Of a DNA stretch of 64,000 nt, positions 23,868-32,706 are shown one piece after another. Positions within the stretch are counted from its first letter, which is position 1, and each line of letters opens with the position of its first letter. Source of the DNA: Indibacter alkaliphilus LW1 (GTDB taxonomy: Bacteria; Bacteroidota; Bacteroidia; Cytophagales; Cyclobacteriaceae); assembly GCF_000295935.2 (NCBI RefSeq), contig NZ_ALWO02000023.1, positions 434,001 through 498,000 on the forward strand, in the 5' to 3' direction. A program made the position numbers and the translations under genes. Under the pieces are notes generated by a model. It ran no database searches. It was not told where the DNA came from and worked only from the letters and a program-made list of their open reading frames with translations.

Positions 23868-25475
23868 TTATTTAATTTGACTGAGAATCAAATCCGCAGC
23901 CTTTTCTCCAATCATAATGCAAGCTGCATTGGTATTCCCTGAAATGATATTGGGCATGATTGAAGCATCAGCAATGCGGAGTTTTTGAATGCCATGAACT
24001 CTTAAATCTGAGTCAACAACAGCCATTTTATCCTTTCCCATTTTGCAGGTTCCTACTGGGTGGTATAAGGTCTCCAGAGTTTTGAAAATATGTTCTTCCA
24101 ACGAATCCCTATCAAATGATCTGGGAAGTAGGTCTTCACCTTTTTGATATTGTTTTAAATGATCCTTTTCCATCACTTCCTTGGCTTTGAGCAGGCCTTT
24201 TATCAAAAGCTCTTTATCCTCTTTCTCAGAAAGCAGATTTGCCTGGATTAATGGTGGAGAATTAGGGTCAGAATTCCTCAGCCCTATAAATCCCCTACTT
24301 TTGGGATGCAGTAAAATGACCATAACACTAAATCCACTTGCTTTCGGGAAAGTACTGATATCATAAATATCCGTGCTGTAATCTTCTTTGACAGCTGAAA
24401 CAGCAAAATGAAATTGTACATCCGGTCTGTTATCATTTCCATTCAAATTCAGGAAAGCATTTGCAGTAAGTGGACCATTGGTGAGCGGGCCTTTCTTAAA
24501 TAGGAGATACTTCATCAAGGCTGCTCCCATAGGCAATAGATTCAAACCATGGTTATCTGTATTTACTGTTGACCATGCAGTGACACCGGACCAAATATGG
24601 TCCTGTAGATTTTGGCCTACTCCCGGCAAGTTTCGCTTCAGGTCAATCCCGAATTCCTTAAGATAATTGGAATCCCCTATTCCTGACAACATTAGGATTT
24701 GGGGAGATTGTATCGCTCCAGCCGATAAGATAACCTCTTTATTCGCATAAAATACTTGTGTATCTTTTCTTATATCTATACTTTCAACACCAATAGCTAT
24801 ATTATTATTAATCATTATCTTACTTACTCTCAAATTAGTCTTTACAGTAAGGTTCTTCCTTTTGAGTACCGGCTTCAAAAATGCAGTTGCCGTACTCTGT
24901 CTTCGTTGTTGATGAATGGTGTATTGAAGCAAGGAAGCACCCAATTGTTTTTTCCCATTGTATTCTGGATTTGCCGGAATGCCTGAAGCTTCACATGCTT
25001 CGATAAAATGCTTCCCCAGCCAGTGCGGCTCATCTGCCAACTTCACATGCAAAAGGCCTTCCTTGCCGTAATACTCTCCTTCAAAATCATGATTTCTTTC
25101 TGACTTTTTAAAATAGGGCAAAAGATCTTTGTAGCCCCAACCTTCATTTCCCAAAACTGCCCATTCATCATAATCTGCTGGATTTCCCCGGACGTAAGCC
25201 ATGGCATTCGTACTGCTGCATCCTCCCAGTGTTTTTCCCCTTGGTATAAAAATTCTTCTATTTGCCACATGCTTCTGCGGTTCTGTCCAAAAAGCCCAAT
25301 CAACATCCGACCTATGAAGTTTTCCATAAGCTCCGGGAATTTTAATTTCACTTTTGGAATCCGGGCCACCTGCCTCTACCAAGAGAACTGAATTTTTAGG
25401 GTTTTCTGAAAGCCGATTGGCTAGTACACATCCTGCGGAGCCTGCTCCGATAATGATGAAATCGTAAGTATTCAA
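23868..25475 (-). CDS. GMC-family FAD oxidoreductase (choline dehydrogenase-like)
   Basis: A 535-residue flavoenzyme of the glucose-methanol-choline family. The FAD-binding motif GAGSAGCVLANRLSE (about residues 9-23) starts the protein, followed by PRGKTLGGCSSTNAMAYVRG (about 78-97), the GMC signature 1. Signature 2 is seen in SAGAIQSPQILMLSGIG (about 253-269). Near the C-terminus, LYHPVGTCKMG and SGNTNAACIMIGEKAADLIL hold the catalytic His and the conserved Asn. Family members oxidise an alcohol group of choline, sugars or alkanols. There is no export signal. No betaine-aldehyde dehydrogenase gene is nearby, so choline is not implied. It likely shares a transcript with the AGE-family gene. 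Confidence 0.92.
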   Translation of the reverse strand: MNTYDFIIIGAGSAGCVLANRLSENPKNSVLLVEAGGPDSKSEIKIPGAYGKLHRSDVDWAFWTEPQKHVANRRIFIPRGKTLGGCSSTNAMAYVRGNPADYDEWAVLGNEGWGYKDLLPYFKKSERNHDFEGEYYGKEGLLHVKLADEPHWLGKHFIEACEASGIPANPEYNGKKQLGASLLQYTIHQQRRQSTATAFLKPVLKRKNLTVKTNLRVSKIMINNNIAIGVESIDIRKDTQVFYANKEVILSAGAIQSPQILMLSGIGDSNYLKEFGIDLKRNLPGVGQNLQDHIWSGVTAWSTVNTDNHGLNLLPMGAALMKYLLFKKGPLTNGPLTANAFLNLNGNDNRPDVQFHFAVSAVKEDYSTDIYDISTFPKASGFSVMVILLHPKSRGFIGLRNSDPNSPPLIQANLLSEKEDKELLIKGLLKAKEVMEKDHLKQYQKGEDLLPRSFDRDSLEEHIFKTLETLYHPVGTCKMGKDKMAVVDSDLRVHGIQKLRIADASIMPNIISGNTNAACIMIGEKAADLILSQIK

Positions 25476-25523
25476 GCTGGATTGGGTTTAAAGTCCCAAA
25501 AAATTACCTGAAAAATCCAGAAA

Positions 25524-25554
25524 TAAAAAATGGATGCCAATATTACTGGCACCC
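25524..25554 (-). terminator. Terminator after the acyl-CoA ligase gene
   Basis: On the minus strand GGGTGCCA pairs with TGGCATCC (one G-U pair), followed by ATTTTTTA. Confidence 0.72.
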
Positions 25555-25590
25555 ATAAGATGAAATATTTTGAGATTTGGGGTTAAACCC

Positions 25591-27264
25591 TTATTTCTTT
25601 TCATGCATTTCCTTGATTTTCCTTCTGAGAATTTTTCCAACATTTGATTTCGGAAGTTCATCTGTGAAGTATACTTCTCTTGGAACTTTATAATTAGTCA
25701 GTTCCTCCCTACAATGCGCAATAATTTCTTCTTCTGTTACTGATTTATCTCTGGGAACTACATAAGCCACAACCTTTTCCGTGGACTTATCATCTGGCAT
25801 TCCAATAACTCCTGTTTCCATTACTTTAGGATGAGAAGCAATTGCATTTTCAACCTCATTCGGATATACATTAAACCCTGACACCAAAATCATTTCTTTT
25901 TTCCTGTCCACTATTTTAACGAATCCATCTTCGTCAATGACTGCAATATCCCCAGTCTTGAACCATTCACCTTCCATGACTTGATCAGTTTCATCTGGTC
26001 TATTCCAGTATCCTTTCATGACTTGCGGTCCTTTAATACAAAGCTCTCCTTTTTCTCCAGTAGGCAAAGTATTGCCTTCATCATTGATGACTTTTACATT
26101 TGTATTGGGTAATGGCACTCCAATTGTCCCGATTCTTTCTGTCCCATCGATTGGGTTACATACTGCCACAGGGGATGTTTCAGTCAAACCGTATCCCTCT
26201 GCCAATGCTATTCCTGTGATTTTTCCCCATTTTTCAGCAGTAGCTTTTTGCACAGCCATTCCCCCTCCTACTGCTACTTTTAAATGACTGAAATCCAAAC
26301 CACTAAATCCCTCCGCATTCATCAATCCATTAAATAAAGTGTTTACTCCTGTGATGACAGTGAACTTATGTTTTCCCAATTCTTTGATAAATCCGGGCAT
26401 ATCTCTGGGGTTGGTGATCAGTACATTTTTAGCACCGATTTTAAACATGGCGAGGCAGTTTACTGTAAGGGCAAAAATATGGTACAAGGGGAGCGCTGTG
26501 ATCACTACTTCTTCCCTTTCTTTTAGCCTTGGTTTCATCCAAGCTGAAATCTGTTGCATGTTGGCGACTATGTTGCCATGTGTCAGTTCTGCTCCTTTTG
26601 AAACACCTGTAGTTCCTCCTGTGTATTGTAAAAAAGCAGAATCACCAAGTTCCATCCATTCACGGTTAAAGTTGTTTTTCCCACCCTGTGCCATCACTTT
26701 TTTCCAAGAGATGGCATCAGGAATATTGAAGGCAGGGACCATTTTTTTCACATGCTTCACGACAAGATTGACAATAGTACCTTTTAGTACTCCAAGCATG
26801 TCCCCTAACCTGGTCGTGATGATGTGTTTGGCATGAATCTCTCTTTGGATTTTCTCCAAGTTAAAAGCAAAGTTTTCTAAAATCACTATTGCTGTGGCTC
26901 CAGAATCGTCAAACTGATGCTTCATTTCTTTGGCGGTGTACAAAGGATTGACGTTGACGACTACCATCCCAGCTCTCAGTGTTCCAAAAAGAGCAACGGG
27001 ATATTGCAGACAATTGGGCATCTGAATTGCCACTTTGTCTCCTTTATTCATTTTCAATTCGTGCTGTAAGTAGGAAGCAAAATTCTGGGAATATGTATCC
27101 AGCTCATTAAAAGTCATGGATTTGCCCATACATTCATAGGCTACTGCATCTCCAAATTTACTAACGCTTTCTTCAAAAAGATTTACTACTGAACTATATG
27201 AGGTTACATCAACCTCTGGATCAACGGATTCCGGGTAAAATTTTAACCAAGGAAAATTCTGCAT
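25591..27264 (-). CDS. fadD: Long-chain-fatty-acid--CoA ligase
   Basis: A 557-residue adenylate-forming enzyme that activates fatty acids to acyl-CoA with ATP for beta-oxidation or lipid synthesis. The AMP-binding P-loop YTGGTTGVSKGAELTH (about residues 213-228) and GYGLTETSPVAVCNPI (about 354-369) are intact. Further motifs are GEWFKTGDIAVIDEDGFVKI (about 432-451), DRKKEMILVSGFNVYPNEVE and the C-terminal Lys in KSNVGKILRRKIKE that closes the active site. The length and start (PWLKFYPESVDPEVD) fit FadD. The next gene upstream encodes an acyl-CoA dehydrogenase, so both are probably part of fatty-acid breakdown, although a terminator-like hairpin separates them. Confidence 0.94.
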   Translation of the reverse strand: MQNFPWLKFYPESVDPEVDVTSYSSVVNLFEESVSKFGDAVAYECMGKSMTFNELDTYSQNFASYLQHELKMNKGDKVAIQMPNCLQYPVALFGTLRAGMVVVNVNPLYTAKEMKHQFDDSGATAIVILENFAFNLEKIQREIHAKHIITTRLGDMLGVLKGTIVNLVVKHVKKMVPAFNIPDAISWKKVMAQGGKNNFNREWMELGDSAFLQYTGGTTGVSKGAELTHGNIVANMQQISAWMKPRLKEREEVVITALPLYHIFALTVNCLAMFKIGAKNVLITNPRDMPGFIKELGKHKFTVITGVNTLFNGLMNAEGFSGLDFSHLKVAVGGGMAVQKATAEKWGKITGIALAEGYGLTETSPVAVCNPIDGTERIGTIGVPLPNTNVKVINDEGNTLPTGEKGELCIKGPQVMKGYWNRPDETDQVMEGEWFKTGDIAVIDEDGFVKIVDRKKEMILVSGFNVYPNEVENAIASHPKVMETGVIGMPDDKSTEKVVAYVVPRDKSVTEEEIIAHCREELTNYKVPREVYFTDELPKSNVGKILRRKIKEMHEKK

Positions 27265-27345
27265 AAGAAATTTTATTTTGGGTTATGAATTAAAGTTGCA
27301 AATACGTCTACTAAAGATAAAGCAATAATGTTTTTTTCAAAAAAT

Positions 27346-27378
27346 AAAGCCACTTTCTCCTTTAGAAAAAGTGGCTTT
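27346..27378 (-). terminator. Terminator after the acyl-CoA dehydrogenase gene
   Basis: AAAGCCACTTT (27346-27356) pairs with AAAGTGGCTTT (27368-27378); on the minus strand it is followed by a T-rich run. Confidence 0.88.
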
Positions 27379-27398
27379 TATATGAACAAACGCTTATA

Positions 27399-28559
27399 TT
27401 AGTCTTTCAGCAATTTTCTTGTTATCAATTCTTTCATGATTTCATTGGTCCCTGCATATATCCGCTGTACCCTCGCATCTGCAAAAGCACGGGCCACCGG
27501 ATATTCCCACATATATCCATAACCTCCGTGCAGCTGAACACATTCATCAGAAACCTCACATTGAAGCTCGGTTAAAAGATATTTTGCTGAAGATGCCATT
27601 GCTGAATCCACTTTTTTAGCATTATGCATCATGACCAATTGGTCAGCATAGATTCTTCCTTGCTCCAGCTTGGCTCCCATTTCTGCCAATTTGAATCGGG
27701 TATTTTGAAATTCGGAAATGCTTTTCCCAAAAGCCTTTCTTTGTTTTACATAATCTATAGTAGATAAAAATGCTGATTCACCAAGTGCTAAGGCAGCCAA
27801 TCCCACTATAAGGCGTTCTTGAGCCAGTTCTGTCATCAAATAGGTAAAGCCCGCACCTTCTTTTCCAAGTAGGTTTTCTTTAGGAACTTTCACGTCTTCA
27901 AAAAACAATTCGCAAGTATCTTGGGCATGTAAGCCTACCTTTTCGAAAGGAACTCCTTTGGAAAATCCTTCCATTTTACTGTCAACTATAAATAGACTGA
28001 TTCCTTTAGCTCCTAATTTGGGATCTGTTTTTGCCGCAATTACCACAAGGTCACAAAGATATCCATTGGTAATGAAAGTCTTGGATCCATTAATAAGATA
28101 ATGGTCTCCTTTATCTTCAGCGGTGGTTCTGATAGCCTGAAGATCTGACCCTGCCCCTGGTTCCGTCATGGCTACTGCTGAAATCAGGTCTCCTGAAACC
28201 ATCCCTGGAATATACTTTTTCTTTGCTTCAGCTGTACCGTAGTGGAGTACATAAGGAAAAACAATATCACTGTGCAATGGGTAACCAATAGCAGGCCCAG
28301 AGCACCCGGAAAGACCAAGCTCTTCTACAAAAATGGCATTATAACGGAAGTCATCTAAACCCATACCGCCAAACTCCTCGGGAGCTTGAAGACATAAAAA
28401 GCCGTTTTCCCCCAATTTCTTCCAAGACTCCCGGGAAACCATTTTGTTTTTTTCCCACTCAGCATTGTAAGGAGTGATTTCCTTTGCAATAAAATCTTTT
28501 ATGGATTGGCGGAACATTTCATGTTCCTCATTGAATATTGTCCTAAATACAGAATACAT
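27399..28559 (-). CDS. Acyl-CoA dehydrogenase (long-chain type)
   Basis: A 386-residue FAD-dependent acyl-CoA dehydrogenase, first step of beta-oxidation. The FAD/substrate motif AMTEPGAGSDLQAIRTTAE (about residues 130-148) and the C-terminal GGYGYMWEYPVARAFADARV and IYAGTNEIMKELITRKLL are visible. The residue in YAGTNEI is Ala, where short- and medium-chain enzymes have their catalytic Glu. Instead TELAQERL (about 245-252) places a Glu as in mammalian long-chain acyl-CoA dehydrogenase (ELPQERL), so this belongs to the LCAD subtype and is not catalytically dead. Long-chain or branched substrates are therefore likely. It lies upstream of fadD on the same strand, with a terminator between. Confidence 0.93.
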   Translation of the reverse strand: MYSVFRTIFNEEHEMFRQSIKDFIAKEITPYNAEWEKNKMVSRESWKKLGENGFLCLQAPEEFGGMGLDDFRYNAIFVEELGLSGCSGPAIGYPLHSDIVFPYVLHYGTAEAKKKYIPGMVSGDLISAVAMTEPGAGSDLQAIRTTAEDKGDHYLINGSKTFITNGYLCDLVVIAAKTDPKLGAKGISLFIVDSKMEGFSKGVPFEKVGLHAQDTCELFFEDVKVPKENLLGKEGAGFTYLMTELAQERLIVGLAALALGESAFLSTIDYVKQRKAFGKSISEFQNTRFKLAEMGAKLEQGRIYADQLVMMHNAKKVDSAMASSAKYLLTELQCEVSDECVQLHGGYGYMWEYPVARAFADARVQRIYAGTNEIMKELITRKLLKD

Positions 28560-28636
28560 TTTCTATTTGGGTTTATTTAATTCAGAATTTATATTAAGTC
28601 AATCTGACATTATTATAACTTATGATTCGAAAGATA

Positions 28637-28644
28637 CAAAATTA
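28637..28644 (-). promoter_or_regulatory. Putative -7 element for the acyl-CoA dehydrogenase gene
   Basis: The minus strand reads TAATTTTG, matching TAnnTTTG, 77 bases before the ATG at 28559. Confidence 0.35.
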
Positions 28645-28673
28645 GGTATCCTATTCCAATATTAATTTTGTAA

Positions 28674-28711
28674 CAAAAAAAGAGGTCAAGTTGCCAAGAC
28701 CTCTTTTTTTT
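28674..28711 (-). terminator. Terminator after the M28 peptidase gene
   Basis: AGAGGTC (28681-28687) pairs with GACCTCT (28698-28704), flanked by A- and T-tracts, so it may work in both directions. Confidence 0.9.
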
Positions 28712-28726
28712 AATTCTACCAAACAA

Positions 28727-30268
28727 TCATTTCCAAGGTTTTCTTGGTAATTTCTCTTGTCTTTCAGAAGTATTGTAAACCATTGCGGCTACAATGACAG
28801 CAGCTTGCGTCATATCAGCAAATTGCATGCGCTCATATACATCCATATTGGTATGGTATCCTTTGCCATAATCTATAGGGTCCTGAATAAATTGAAAACC
28901 AGGCACACCTACTGCATCAAATGCCACATGATCTGTAGAACCTGTATTTCTTCTCGTCACAGTTTTTGCACCCATTTCATGAAATGGTTCAAACCATTTT
29001 TCAAAAACCGGTACCAGCATATCGTTTCCTTCAAGATATATCCCTCGTATTTTACCAGACCCGTTGTCAATATTGTAATAAGCTGAAATCTTATCCCATT
29101 CAGCTTTTTTTTCTTTTGAGTTTCTATCGGCCACATATTTTTGAACATAACCTCTGGAACCAAACAAACCTTGCTCCTCTTCACCCCAAAGAGCGATTCT
29201 AATTGTTCTTTTTGGCTGATAATCAAGAGCTTTTAAAATTCTGATTGCTTCCATCATCACAGCTACACCCGCAGCATTGTCATTACCTCCTGTACCTGCA
29301 TGCCAACTGTCCAAATGAGCTCCAAGAAGCACAAGTTCTGGTTTTAGGTTTTTGTCAGTTCCGGGTATTTCGGCCAAAACATTGTAGCCTTTGTAATCAT
29401 CATCGAGCCATTCTACCTCAATTTCTGCTTCGATTTTAACGGATTTTCCATTTTTCAATAACCTGTAAATTCTTCCGTGGTGCTCTGCGGCTATTTCCAT
29501 TTCAGGAACTGTTGCAGCCTTGTCAGTACTAAAAGATCCTGCTCTGGTATGAAAAACTGTTCCGAAACTTCCTCTTGTCCCAGTCAATCTCAAACCAACT
29601 TCTTCTTCAAGCAAGAATTGTGTTAACTTCTGGTCCAAAGCTCTTTGGGCACGTAATTGAGCTAACATTTCAGGTGTATACCGTCCACCGCCTGAGCCTA
29701 TATTGATAGATTTTCTTTCCTCCAACTGTTCAGCTGTCCACCTTCTTGCTTCAGCTTCAAATGCAGGTTCCAAATTGAAGTTGGCGGGTGTAGTCACTAC
29801 TTTACCCTTGAGCTTGCCTCTGTATTTGTCGAAATCTTCTTCTGAAGTAATTTCCAACAACATCACCTCTGAATCAACCAAACCATTGGTTCCATCAGTC
29901 CAGGCTTTTGGGTAGCCAATTACTTGTGCATAATAGGGTTCTTTCATGGCGATATAGGATTTTTTTACATCCCATCCCCTTCCAAAATCTCCATAAGAAT
30001 CAATCCTGACATTGGATAAGCCCCATTCCTGGAATTTTTCGGCTGTCCATTCTCTCGCTTTTCGGAGATTGGACGACCCTGATAATCTGGGGCCTAGGTA
30101 ATCCGTCAAATGAAATGAAAGATCTTGAATTTGAGAATTTCCAATGCCTTCATTTTTGATCTTGTGAATCATTTGCAGATCCATTTCCTCTTGGGCTATG
30201 GATTGGCTGCCGAAAATGAACATTACCGCCAGGAGTAAATAGAATCCTGTTTTTTTCGATTTAATCAT
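28727..30268 (-). CDS. Secreted M28-family aminopeptidase/carboxypeptidase
   Basis: A 513-residue exported metallopeptidase. A signal peptide (KKTGFYLLLAVMFIFGSQSIAQ) covers about the first 26 residues. A PA-like domain region lies around residues 130-170. The M28 catalytic core has LLGAHLDSWHAGTGGNDNAAG (about 317-337; His and Asp ligands), RIALWGEEEQGLFGSRGYV (about 359-377; catalytic and metal Glu) and GSTDHVAFDAVGVPGFQF (about 449-466; last His ligand). Such enzymes remove N-terminal residues or dipeptides in the periplasm or outside. No neighbour defines the substrate; it belongs to the general protein-degrading repertoire of the organism, together with the peptidase locus at 39989-52653. 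One transcription unit with its own terminator. Confidence 0.92.
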   Translation of the reverse strand: MIKSKKTGFYLLLAVMFIFGSQSIAQEEMDLQMIHKIKNEGIGNSQIQDLSFHLTDYLGPRLSGSSNLRKAREWTAEKFQEWGLSNVRIDSYGDFGRGWDVKKSYIAMKEPYYAQVIGYPKAWTDGTNGLVDSEVMLLEITSEEDFDKYRGKLKGKVVTTPANFNLEPAFEAEARRWTAEQLEERKSINIGSGGGRYTPEMLAQLRAQRALDQKLTQFLLEEEVGLRLTGTRGSFGTVFHTRAGSFSTDKAATVPEMEIAAEHHGRIYRLLKNGKSVKIEAEIEVEWLDDDYKGYNVLAEIPGTDKNLKPELVLLGAHLDSWHAGTGGNDNAAGVAVMMEAIRILKALDYQPKRTIRIALWGEEEQGLFGSRGYVQKYVADRNSKEKKAEWDKISAYYNIDNGSGKIRGIYLEGNDMLVPVFEKWFEPFHEMGAKTVTRRNTGSTDHVAFDAVGVPGFQFIQDPIDYGKGYHTNMDVYERMQFADMTQAAVIVAAMVYNTSERQEKLPRKPWK

Positions 30269-30356
30269 ATTTAAAAAGGTTTATATTGATTTCTGAAGTC
30301 CAAAAATGTAAAAAAAAAGAATGTCAACAGCTCCACTTATATAATTAGGAATAAAA

Positions 30357-30383
30357 AACCCTTCAGGGAAATCCTGAAGGGTT
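30357..30383 (-). terminator. Terminator after the secreted hypothetical gene
   Basis: AACCCTTCAGG (30357-30367) pairs perfectly with CCTGAAGGGTT (30373-30383), followed on the minus strand by TTTTATT. Confidence 0.9.
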
Positions 30384-30413
30384 AGGTACTGTGGTCAATT
30401 AAGTTGGTTCAGC

Positions 30414-31001
30414 TCAGAAATAAAGGTTTTTTACTCTCCCTTTTTGATCTTTTACCTGTACTGTAATGTCCTCAGCCTTGATTTTTTCAAGTCTGTAGAT
30501 TTTTTCAAAGGCATTTGGCTCTGTGATATATTCTTTTAGTAATACCTTTCCTTTATCCGTTGTGATCTTAACCTCTACACCGGGTTCTTCCAAGCCTATT
30601 ACAGTTAATTTAATTCTTTCATTATCCATGTTTTTTCCGTAGGCCATCAATGGATAAGCAATTGGCTCTTCTTCTCTTTCCACAGTATAGACCACATAAT
30701 CTGCGTTGTTTTCTTTGATATTGCTTTGAACCAATACATGGTACTCCCCTACAGGAAGTTGAGACAGGTCATAAGGTACTTTAATGTCATTTTTTACATT
30801 GACTCTTTGGCTGTGAAGGGTTTTCCCCTCCTGATCCAAAATAGCAAGTTTGACTTTTCCCATACCTTCTTTAAGGTATACATTTACTTTGTTGTCCTTT
30901 GCTTTTACAGAAGACAAAGCAGCTGCATTTTCATTTGATGCGTGTGCAAAGCTGGCTAATCCCATGGTAGCGGCTAATGCAAGTGTGATGAATGTTTTCA
31001 T
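30414..31001 (-). CDS. Secreted beta-rich hypothetical protein
   Basis: A 195-residue protein if started at the ATG at 31001, which places a normal signal peptide (MKTFITLALAATMGLASFAHA) at the N-terminus; a longer frame exists upstream to 31067 but would hide the signal. After cleavage the protein has alternating beta-strand patterns: KVNVYLKEGMGKVKLAILDQ, VPYDLSQLPVGEYHVLVQS and VKITTDKGKVLL, similar to Ig-like or T9SS C-terminal-like sandwich modules (GxYxVxVxS pattern). No catalytic motif is seen. It may be a periplasmic structural or binding protein. A -7 element and a terminator make it a monocistronic unit. Confidence 0.72.
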   Translation of the reverse strand: MKTFITLALAATMGLASFAHASNENAAALSSVKAKDNKVNVYLKEGMGKVKLAILDQEGKTLHSQRVNVKNDIKVPYDLSQLPVGEYHVLVQSNIKENNADYVVYTVEREEEPIAYPLMAYGKNMDNERIKLTVIGLEEPGVEVKITTDKGKVLLKEYITEPNAFEKIYRLEKIKAEDITVQVKDQKGRVKNLYF

Positions 31002-31326
31002 AATTGTGTAAGTTTTGAGTTGGTACTCTCCTATATCCATCTTCTGTTCCAAAAATAAACACATCAATTATTGCCAAACTTTCCAACTCAAAGTCTGTTA
31101 AAAAAACGTTAAGTATTTATCATACAAGTATTTATAAAATTTCTATTTTTTATAAAAAAGTGTATCAAAAGCAGTACAGCAAGGGTAAAAAGTGTTCGAT
31201 AACTAGACATTTCTGACTTGTTTCCATGAAAAAATAATTGAGGCCAAGGTTTCATGAATTTTCATTTTTCACAAAAATTAATTTTAAGAAAAAATTTCAT
31301 TTCAATTTAGCTGGCCCATGCCAAAA
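31002..31326. other. AT-rich intergenic region
   Basis: About 325 bases between the secreted hypothetical gene and the terminator of the thioesterase gene. It holds the -7 element listed at 31050-31057. Beyond poly-A/T stretches, no open reading frame, RNA gene or clear repeat was seen. Confidence 0.5.
31050..31057 (-). promoter_or_regulatory. Putative -7 element for the secreted hypothetical gene
   Basis: The minus strand reads TATTTTTG, matching TAnnTTTG, 48 bases before the ATG chosen at 31001; this supports that shorter start, since the longer frame would begin downstream of the promoter with almost no leader. Confidence 0.4.
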
Positions 31327-31327
31327 A

Positions 31328-31355
31328 AAAACCTGTACATTTTCGTACAGGTTTT
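31328..31355 (-). terminator. Terminator after the thioesterase gene
   Basis: ACCTGTAC (31331-31338) pairs with GTACAGGT (31345-31352), flanked by A and T runs; on the minus strand nine T follow. Confidence 0.9.
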
Positions 31356-31380
31356 GTTCTAAGTCGTCCAATTGTATGAA

Positions 31381-31902
31381 TTATTTTCCTTTTTGCTGCA
31401 GTTGGTTTTTTAAAGCTTTTACTCTTTGACCTATGGAAATGGCAGAAATATCCATGTCTTCAGAGGTGGCCTTCAAAAAATCAAGAATAGCCCCTTGATG
31501 ATCCGTAGAGCTTCCTTCTTTGATAGTGACATAGCGCATGGTAGTCCACAATACAGTTTTCAACTCATAACCACTATCATCAGTCATATAATATTCCAAC
31601 ACTACTGTATTGTTATTGTACCATAAGACCCGGCTTTTGATTCTCACCCATTCTCCTACTCTTGCAGGCCGGACATAAGAAATATTGTGATTGTAGACCA
31701 CCCAGGCCGCTTTGTATTTTTGGATCATATCATACATTTCTACTCCATAAAGCTTGGGTACCTGATCCTCTCTGGCATTGAAAAAATAGTCAAAGTATTT
31801 CGCATTATTAAGGTGTCGCAATGGATCGCAGTCTTGAAAACGGATTACAACCCGGCTTTCAGTTTCTTTCGGATAGTGTTTTTCTGGATTGAATTCAAAC
31901 AT
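31381..31902 (-). CDS. Acyl-CoA thioesterase (hot-dog fold, 4HBT-like)
   Basis: A 173-residue cytoplasmic hot-dog-fold protein. The diagnostic segment is VIRFQDCDPLRHLNNAKYFD (about residues 20-39), matching the pattern RxxDxDxxgHlNNxxY of 4-hydroxybenzoyl-CoA thioesterase relatives, with Asp as probable catalytic residue. The following AWVVYNHNISYVRPARVGEWV fits the central helix and strands. It should hydrolyse an acyl-CoA thioester; the chain is unknown. The C-terminal tail (about 150-173) is helical and basic. It has its own -7 element and terminator. Confidence 0.85.
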   Translation of the reverse strand: MFEFNPEKHYPKETESRVVIRFQDCDPLRHLNNAKYFDYFFNAREDQVPKLYGVEMYDMIQKYKAAWVVYNHNISYVRPARVGEWVRIKSRVLWYNNNTVVLEYYMTDDSGYELKTVLWTTMRYVTIKEGSSTDHQGAILDFLKATSEDMDISAISIGQRVKALKNQLQQKGK

Positions 31903-31923
31903 TGTTTGTGAAAATGATGCTTA

Positions 31924-31931
31924 CAAATTTA
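31924..31931 (-). promoter_or_regulatory. Putative -7 element for the thioesterase gene
   Basis: The minus strand reads TAAATTTG, matching TAnnTTTG, 21 bases before the ATG at 31902. Confidence 0.4.
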
Positions 31932-31983
31932 ATTAAATAATACGGGCAAATAGGTAAATCCTGTTTTTTGTCTAATTTCAAAT

Positions 31984-32706
31984 GTGAAAAAAATCAAACG
32001 CTTGGACATCAATTGTGACCTTGGAGAAGGCTTAGGAAATGATAAAGATCTCATACCTTTTTTGGATACCTGCAACATTGCCTGTGGAGGACATGCGGGT
32101 AATAGGGACACTGTGCTTTCCACCATGCGGCTTGCAAAAGAACAAAGTGTAAAAATAGGCGCTCACCCTTCCTTTCCTGATTCTCAAAATTTTGGAAGAA
32201 AAGAAATGGAAATCGAGCCATCTATATTAAAGAACAGTCTTATCCATCAGCTTGATTTATTTTTTGAAATTGCAGTAAAAGAAAACATGAATGTCCACCA
32301 CATCAAGCCACATGGGGCATTGTATAATAAGGCTGCAAAAGATGAAAATACAGCTCGATTAATCCTTGAACTGATTGTCGAAAAGTACACTGGGACTATT
32401 TTATACTGTCCCCCAAATTCTATGATGGAAAGCTTGGCAGCCAACTATGCTGTTGCCATCCACAGAGAGGTTTTTGCCGACAGAACTTATCAAGATGACC
32501 TGAGCCTTACCAATAGAAAAGAACTCAATGCTTTGTTGACCACTCCAGATGAAGTGATTTCACACCTTTCTTTGATCTTTGAAAGAAAATCCATTCGATC
32601 TCTAAGTGGTAAAATCTTTCCTATTCAGGCAGATACTGTTTGTGTACACGGAGATAACCCCGCTGCTTTGGAAATATTAAAGTCAATCCACTTCAATTTT
32701 GGCTAA
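31984..32706 (+). CDS. pxpA: 5-oxoprolinase subunit A (LamB/YcsF family)
   Basis: A 240-residue LamB/YcsF-family protein, subunit A of the bacterial ATP-dependent 5-oxoprolinase that reopens pyroglutamate to glutamate. Seen are DINCDLGEGLGND (about residues 8-20), CNIACGGHAGNRDTV (about 30-44), GAHPSFPDSQNFGRKEM, HHIKPHGALYNKAAKDE (about 101-117) and EVFADRTYQDDLSL, all hallmark strings of this family. The start codon is GTG; no usable ATG occurs in frame before residue 48, which is inside the conserved part. Its stop directly abuts the pxpB start, and the operon continues with pxpC and a CPBP protease gene. Confidence 0.94.
   Translation: MKKIKRLDINCDLGEGLGNDKDLIPFLDTCNIACGGHAGNRDTVLSTMRLAKEQSVKIGAHPSFPDSQNFGRKEMEIEPSILKNSLIHQLDLFFEIAVKENMNVHHIKPHGALYNKAAKDENTARLILELIVEKYTGTILYCPPNSMMESLAANYAVAIHREVFADRTYQDDLSLTNRKELNALLTTPDEVISHLSLIFERKSIRSLSGKIFPIQADTVCVHGDNPAALEILKSIHFNFG

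Noticed and set aside
26339-26836. 165-codon plus-strand open frame
   Set aside because: Antisense to the acyl-CoA ligase gene, whose motifs are continuous and intact.
27399-28559. Acyl-CoA dehydrogenase with missing catalytic Glu
   Set aside because: Ala in YAGTNEI looked like a dead enzyme, but the Glu is found at the LCAD position in ELAQERL.
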